From Nematostella vectensis (taxonomy: Eukaryota > Cnidaria > Anthozoa > Actiniaria > Edwardsiidae): a stretch of 64,000 bases of DNA. Location of the stretch: assembly GCF_932526225.1 (NCBI RefSeq), contig NC_064037.1, positions 3,563,203 through 3,627,202 of the forward strand, given 5' to 3'. Below the pieces are notes generated by a model. It was not told the origin of the DNA. It did not search any database and saw only the letters and a program-made list of their open reading frames with translations. The position numbers and the translations under genes are program-made. Position 1 is the stretch's first letter, and each line of letters begins with the position of its first letter. Positions 57,501-64,000 of this stretch are shown one piece after another.

Positions 57501-60500
57501 GTAAAGTATGCAAGCGAATGTTAAATTGCAATAATGAATTTAAAATATATATCAATCAGTTTAAAGTATCATTGTAAATTAGATTGTTTTTGCTTTGGCA
57601 TAAGATGAATAGTCAGGATTTTATCATTTACCATGCTTACAGTACGATGACCAGTTCCGTAGCAGTCCTATTTCCATATCATTCAGCGTTTGTTTTTATC
57701 TTTTTGCCTCGAATATTGTAGATTAGAACAATCCAAAACTACATAAATAATAAAAAACTATTAACCTTTCCTTAGATATAAATCCAGTTTATTTCATCCA
57801 ATGGTTTGTTCAGAAAGTATCATTATTTCGAAGCGATTTTCATAATTGTTGCTAAAATGAGCGGCGTTTACTGCACAGTGAACTGACCCGCGTCACGAAA
57901 GTCAGATAAAAACAATATCTCCTTTAACAAATGCTTAGAAGAAAGAATGTCTGTTAATGTGTATGTTTTTTTTTTTTTTTTTACTTGTTGCGATTTTTTT
58001 CGATTTACATCGCTTTTAGTTTTTAGGGCTTCCCGGAGGACGTGGGAATGGTTCCGTATCACCCTGCGCCCATAGTGTGTTTTTGGTTTGACTGCAGATA
58101 TAAAGCCGCGAAAAGGACTGATTTGATTATCCCGTTCTCAATTAATCATTTTAATCCCAGTAATGTTAATTCTAAACGGTTAATTTTTATTATGTGGGCC
58201 TTCTATTCCAGTCATTCGGCTGAATAAAGAACTTAATTTTAAAGACAACCTCCTTGATATTGTTAGCGCTCGATAAAATATTATTCTATATTAAAATAAT
58301 TACTGATTGATATGTGATACTGTGATTGATATGTCAATATGCTAGGATGATTAAATAAATCGGCATAGTTTAACCTAGTTAAATCATTAGCTGGCTTACT
58401 TACTAAGGGATATGGGATTGTTATTGCAGAACTCTTAAAGGGGGCCCTTATTAAATGAACGACAACAACGCATTGGCGGCCGTAAGCCGTCACATTTTGT
58501 TCTTGTAAATAAAAACGGCTTTTTGTTGAGCTGTCGTGCACGAAAATTATCAAATTAAATCACCCAATTCTAGGCTCACCTTATCCTCTACATTTTTGCA
58601 TTTTGTCTATTTTGCCGTTAGTATTTGCGTGGGTTGTGGCATTTATCTAGGAAAAATCCTATCAGACCGTTCTGTTTCTTGCAATATTGATTTGTTAGCG
58701 ACACACGAGCGAAAGCCCATTGACTGTTGTCGGTTTGTTAACCTGCTGCATTGCGAAGTTAAAATCATTTTTATACATTAATTTAGGCAAAAAGGAAGGA
58801 ATGTGATATGTCATTCGGTAAATATGTTTTTATTGATTCTCAAATGAAAAAAAAACTCGTACCAGATGACAGAATTTTTGAGTGATACGGAACTATGCCC
58901 GCTGCTACGGAACTACTCCCACTATGTGCAAACAGAAAAATACCATGGAAGTCAATAAAATTTGAAAATGTGTAGTCTTTTCTGTGCATATTATATGCAT
59001 TAGTAAATTTGTAGTCGTCTTAGAAAAAATCACGAGCATTGGGCCCTCCGCAAAAAAGAGCAATTTTAATATGAAGTGATACGGAACTGGTCATCGTACT
59101 GTAGCGTTTTGTCTTCCCAAGATAATTTGATTTCCGAAAGAATGACCATAATCTAAAGGAGGAGGTTTATTTATACCGGAAGGAATTTAGCCGCTAGTCG
59201 TGTTATGCATTAAGTTTACCCAGAAATGTGTTTTAGCTTTATCTGAAATGGTTTTTAAAAAAGCTGATTCCTCAAATGGTTAAACAAAACAAATGTGGGA
59301 AAATCCCGCACTTTATTTATTTAGGAAAAAAACACAAAGACGAGACTTGACGGGCATCGATGCTCTTCCACTACAGACTGTTCTTCGCACCTAATTTGAT
59401 TATTTCATGATAAACTTAATACATTTTTATACAATTCTAGCGTGAAAATTTACAAATAGATCTGATTTTTGCGTGCATCTGTCCTCTTCACAGATGACGT
59501 TACTGCGTGTCATGAGACGCAGTCGAGTTGCTTTACTGTTATCCACGACACGCTGTGACGTCTTCTGTGCATCTATTAGAGGACAGAAGCACAACGAATA
59601 AGATCTATTTGTTTTATACAACAATTAAAAAATGTTTCTTACGTTGCAATCTAGTTTTGGGGGGCGCGAGCATGCTGGCGCCAAGCGTGTAGCCCATGAG
59701 GCCGTCTTTAAGAACATTGTATAGCAATGCTGGTCGGGACTTTTCCCATTTTTTGAATGACATATCCGCACTTTTCGATACTGATTTTAGGCTCAACCAA
59801 TCAGAATGAATCATTGATGATAGACCACTAGAAATAAGGTGATTTGAATAATGATACTTAATATTCTATCAATAAGAGATTTTGAGACTAATTTTGTTCT
59901 TATAAAAAAATAGCTTGAAGCCTGTCAGGACTTTGACGTGCGTCGGGAAATCCGGGGCAAGCTTCGTGAGCTGCGAAGGAAAAAGCTCGAGCTATTGGAA
60001 GCCGATACAGCTCCCACGACGCGCACGCGACGCACAAGACGCGAGGAAAGAACGGAGACCTCGTCTTCTACCGATGACGGTACCACAGTGAGAACGACGC
60101 GCCGGTCGCGTAGAGAAGTTGTAGAAAATGGTGATGTTAAACACGAGGAGGACAAGGTGTCTGTTAAAGAGAAGGTTATAAAAAAGGAGCCAGAGCCGGA
60201 ACCAGAACCAGAGCCGGAAATAAAAGCAGGAGAACCGGAACCGGAAGTTGAAGCAGAACCGGAAACAGAGCCAGAAAGAGAGCCAGAGAAAGAGGTGGAA
60301 AATGAGCCCGAACCGGAGCCGGAACCCGAGAAAGAGCCGGAACCAGAACCGGAACCGGAATCAGAGGCTCCGGAACCTGAGCCAGAACCTGAGCCTGAAG
60401 AACCGGAACCAGAAGACGAAAGCTCTCCACGGAAGAAACCAAGTGAATTAACAGAAAGAGACATAGAGGAAATCGAAGATTTGGATTACTTAGAAGCAGC

Positions 60501-63500
60501 GGTAGGTAAAAAGCCTTATGCTCCATCTGCTTGATCACGTGATATACACATGCATGACAGATAATCGATCACGTGATAAGCATCCATGACGAAAAAAAGA
60601 TCACATGAATAAGCCAACCTGATCACGTTCGTGGGCATGTGCCTCATAACCAATATAGAATTTTGAACACGTGCCATGTATATGCGAATGTGCAATCTGA
60701 GTCATAGACCTCATATTCACAACGTCATCTCACACGTGAATTCCGTGAATTCTTATCTTGGAATAAAAAGTCGCGTGTTATTCGAAGTGCAAGGCTCTAG
60801 AATCCTGAACAGGACGCCTGGAACTAGGCTTCATTTGACTCGTGAACTGTTACTTTGTTTAGCTCAAGGAGCTGCCGTTGAGTGCGTTCGAGATTCGCAA
60901 ACATCTGCGAACGAGGATAAGAAAGGTCAAGGTCAGTCAAGGTAAGTGCGGGTGTCGCAGAAATATCTCTAAACCCCCATGATGTTAGCAGTCACCCATG
61001 CGAATCCCCCATTTACGGGTGTCGCAGAAATGATCACTGAACCCCCATGATGTTAGCAGTCACCCATGCGAATCCCCCATTTATGGACTAAGTAGTTCGA
61101 TTTTTAGCGCTCTACACCGGTTCAATACCGTGACATTTACTGGAGAATTTTAAATACCGATATCGGGGGGCATCATCAGTGCGTTCGGAGGGGCAATAAT
61201 ACTAAGGGTGTGGCCGCCCCGTTAACAATCGCCACTGCAGATCACGCTGCTTGAAGATCGGTGTTGTTTACGCTATCCCAGACGCATCGCCTAAGACATC
61301 CCCATTGAATCCAATATTGCCATTTTTGGTGTTAAGTAGTGTACTATTCGCTCTTCTTATCAATCATTTGAGGCTCGTGTTTTAATCGGATCAGTGCTAA
61401 AAATGTTCTCATACAGCTATGAGCCCTCGGGGGCAAGAGATACCCTAAGGGCTCAAGCGGTTGCCAGCAGTGACCCATCCAAATATTCTCCTATCGGAAT
61501 CACAGACAGCGAAAGAATGAGTACACCCATTTAGGCGAAAGTACGAGTGCACCCATTAAGGTTTTGTTGCTGGGGCTAAACCTGCTGTTGCGTCGACCTA
61601 CATAACTCGTTTTTTTTTTCCCTTGCATTCCCTCTACGTTATTTTGTCACACACATGCGGCTGTTATCATGGAAGTTAAAGCAATCTTTTTTACCGTTCT
61701 GAAGTTTACATTAAAATAGTATGAGATTCTGCTTTACGAAACACAAGCAATAGTTGATGTTTATTCATTTTCCATTTATTAACACGAGTGACTGGCCGAC
61801 GGTAAAAATATCGAGGAATCATAATATCAAAACGTTATAACTCTGTACCCATGAAGCAAAACGGCAATCGAAGTTGTACAACTTTCCGTTTTCTCTTAGT
61901 TACTTATTTCATAATCAGAGTAAACACTTTAAAGTTTAGAAACCTCAAAATTGAAGACCCCAAAAGATACGAAAAGCATCTCCTAACATCACCCTCCCTC
62001 CATCACTATTTAGTTGCTAATAGCAAGCTACAGTTACTGCAAAACAGATGTTCTCTGTATCTACCCATATATTTCTACATACTTATTCATCAATATGCCA
62101 TCAAAGAATTGCAATGATGTTTCACGGTCAATATATGTTCGTCATGTCACCCATTGTCTACATTGATGTGTGTGATTTGACGTGTCATGATAGCTACACG
62201 CCGTGCCGGCAGCGGCCAAGCCCTCAAATCGACAGCTCCAAGGCCAAAGAACGCGCCTATTCCTGCTCACACGTCCGCTGCAGACCGCATCAAGGCATTT
62301 TCTGCGAGGTCAGTAAATCATTATAGGGTAAACTAACAGGGCAGGTTTGTGTTTCGTAGGCACAAATGCGCGTAGGTCTGCGGGCAACGTGGCTCATCTG
62401 AAAACGAGTAAATTCGTTGATAAGAATGAACCCGTCGAGTTGCAAAGACCTTTGAGGAAAACAGACTCTTCTACTCCGGTCATGAAAAAAACAATGAATT
62501 ACCAGAGAAAACAGGATATTGCCGACGAGGAAGAAGGAAAGACGAGAGCCAGCAGAAAGGTCCAGGAGAGCACAAGATCTCGTTTAACAGATGAAAAATA
62601 TAATGAGATCACTGTGAATGGGGACTCTCATGAAGAACGAGATAGCGGAAAAAGAGACGAGACAGATTTCCAGCATGAAAACAAGCAAGAGGAATTTTCG
62701 ATCGAAAAAATTGCGTCAGACACGCTCTTTGACAAGCTGAAAGATGTCAAAGATGACCCCGAACCTGAGAAACCTTCATATGAATCCGGAGAGGAAGAAT
62801 GTTCGACGCCTTCGTCTACGCGGAGTCCCTCAGTGCGAAGTCCGACCTCGAGCTTGTCAGATTTCGAGAACCTGTCGTCGGCAACCTCCCCTCCCCCCTC
62901 ACTCAAACTCAAAGGCATAGTCAACGAAACACCGCCGACGCGAACTGACAAACCGAAACGCGAGGAGTTAACTCTTAAAAAGTCCACCACCGTTACAGGG
63001 AAAGAGAAGTTCGACTTCAGGAGCCAACTTAAGAAGACAAAGGATATAACCGTCGCAGGAAGAATACCAAGTTTACCGCCACAGAAACAGTCCGGAGGTG
63101 AGAAGGTTGACTTTAGAAATGTCCTGAGAAAAACACCGGGAAGTGCGCCGCTCTCGAGAAAGTTTTCAAGCGAGAGAGGAAGTCTTTTTCCTAAACGAGA
63201 AAAAAAGGAGACCGAGGAGGACGGCCCTAAACGAAAAATATCGAGCCAGGAGCTTTTCAGCGTTTTGCATAAACATCAGGAAAAACGCGATGTCCCTAAG
63301 AGAGACCCGCCCAAGCCCGTGGCTCAGAACTTCCAGTACAACCCGCCTAAGGTTGAGGCTGCGGAGGAGGATTTAAAAGCCATAATGGCCCAAAGAAAAA
63401 AGAGTGTCAAACAAAGCGAATCTCTTCTAAAGAGAACAGGTAGCGTGCCTCTGCAAAGTCGAAAAACTTCGTCAGGGGAACGGCCAAATTGGTCACAAAA

Positions 63501-64000
63501 TCTGAAGAAAGCTTCGTATGTCCCGCCAATGCCTAAGGTTGTTGTTGACGGCAACGAGGAAAACCAAGTCCCTGCGGCGGCACCTCAGGAGGGAGGGCTA
63601 GGGGTGTCTGGCGGAGACTCCTCCACCTTGGCAGTTTCTCCGCCCATGACGCGACGACGCAAAATGTCATCAGGGAACATCAAATGGTAAGTCAATGCTT
63701 TTGAAATCAATTTTGTTTGCATTACTACTTCTAGTTTTAAAATAAGTATGAGTATGCAGTATTCTATCTGTATAGAATTTAGTTTTCTCTAACCACGTCG
63801 AAGATCTAAAGTTGTTTTAGGCGCAACATAATGCTGCATAGAAGAACGATAGACACATGATTACTAGCTAACTGCTTGTTTTTCGTTTCACGGGTTTCTC
63901 TAAGATGATAGAAGACCGTATAGAAAAACTATGGAGCTTTGGTCTCTCAACTATCGCATTACTTCTCTGTGTTTCCTGAAGCACATTTCTATTCTTGTCA
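54562..64000 (+). CDS. Smoothelin-like protein with DFRxxL motifs (5' part, runs off the window)
   Basis: Exons seen: 54562-54594, 59914-60501, 60863-60941, 62194-62308 and 62376-63686, phases 0, 0, 1 and 2 all matching. A donor TG|GTAAGT follows the last, so the gene continues beyond the window. About 708 residues are present. They begin [11 protein letters not shown], joined to [20 protein letters not shown] and [10 protein letters not shown], a smoothelin-type helix. A Pro-Glu repeat tract of about 90 residues follows. Next is a second similar helix ([20 protein letters not shown] then [11 protein letters not shown]), then a long Ser/Lys-rich disordered region. DFRSQL and DFRNVL near its middle match the DFRxxL actin-binding motif of smooth-muscle MLCK (family knowledge). 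A calponin-homology or other C-terminal domain may follow outside the window. Cytoskeletal role is inferred. Family assignment is moderate. Confidence 0.75.
57640..59101. mobile_element. TA-flanked Tc1/mariner-like non-autonomous element
   Basis: Perfect 22-bp inverted termini CAGTACGATGACCAGTTCCG plus TA lie at both ends, each flanked by TA (57638-57639 and 59102-59103). Internal TGATACGGAACT-type motifs recur near 58050 (inverted), 58884 and 59076. The longest internal frame, 64 codons on the minus strand, is Lys-rich and unrecognised, so no transposase is claimed. It is in the 5.3 kb intron 1 of the smoothelin-like gene. Confidence 0.8.
60530..60745. promoter_or_regulatory. Cluster of CACGTG E-box-like motifs in an intron
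   Basis: GATCACGTGATA occurs at about 60533 and 60568, GATCACATGA at 60599, GATCACGTTC at 60621, AACACGTGCC at 60667 and CACACGTGAA at 60730. The cluster is in the intron between exons 2 and 3 of the smoothelin-like gene. Such palindromes are bound by bHLH-zip factors (family knowledge). Enhancer function is only a suggestion. Confidence 0.4.
60950..61084. repeat. 67-bp tandem duplication beside an exon 3 donor
   Basis: GGTGTCGCAGAAAT occurs at 60951 and 61018. Each is followed by ACCCCCATGATGTTAGCAGT and CACCCATGCGAATCCCCCAT. The first copy begins only ten bases after the donor of the smoothelin-like gene exon 3. Confidence 0.92.

Noticed and set aside
59925-60464. Ser/Gly-rich minus-strand frame of 179 codons
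   Set aside because: It is the antisense shadow of the Pro-Glu repeat in exon 2 of the smoothelin-like gene.
62347-62375. Upstream extension of the large exon from an ATG at 62347
   Set aside because: The acceptor at 62376 joins in phase with the exon ending at 62308; the upstream ATG is intronic in this model.

Overview
The window looks like a gene-bearing stretch of an early-branching animal genome, most likely an anthozoan cnidarian such as a sea anemone (inference). The base composition is AT-rich, the genes are intron-rich with clean GT-AG junctions, the proteins are close to their human counterparts, and short satellites and terminal-inverted-repeat DNA transposons fill introns and spacers. 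Species assignment needs a database search. All exon models below were joined by hand from reading frame, splice consensus and phase. There is no transcript evidence.

Layout. (1) 778-21377, minus: one 10-exon gene for a giant multi-Tudor protein of 3189 aa with 15 extended-Tudor cores, of the Tudor/TDRD6/TDRD15 type. Its introns carry a 3.2 kb palindromic TA-flanked element, a TTAA-flanked piggyBac-like element and two smaller inverted-repeat elements. (2) 22336-31875, plus: HADHB, the mitochondrial trifunctional protein beta subunit (thiolase), 17 exons, 473 aa. It lies head to head with the Tudor gene across a short spacer containing a recent tandem duplication. (3) 31876-38076: no recognised host gene. 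It holds a 2.7 kb CACTA-like non-autonomous element and a 2.7 kb array of 55-bp repeats. (4) 38077-42139, minus: a small gene with a hydrophobic N terminus and one von Willebrand A domain. (5) 43093-50544, minus: RAD51C, 10 exons, 421 aa, with a 2.6 kb pyrimidine-rich minisatellite in intron 5. (6) 51145-52542, plus: a UPF0390/L10K-type small basic protein, 3 exons, 93 aa, divergent from RAD51C. (7) 54562 to beyond the window end, plus: the 5' part of a gene with smoothelin-like helices, an acidic Pro-Glu tract and two DFRxxL actin-binding-type motifs.

The genes do not form a pathway. The Tudor gene is expected to act in germ granules and piRNA biology, HADHB in mitochondrial beta-oxidation, RAD51C in homologous recombination, and the smoothelin-like gene in the actin cytoskeleton (family knowledge). 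The least ordinary features are the 15-Tudor protein with an amplified exon, the duplicated spacer between two divergent genes, the intronic 3.2 kb palindrome, a CACTA-like element carrying a tiny spliced ORF, and duplicated 3' splice sites in both RAD51C and HADHB.
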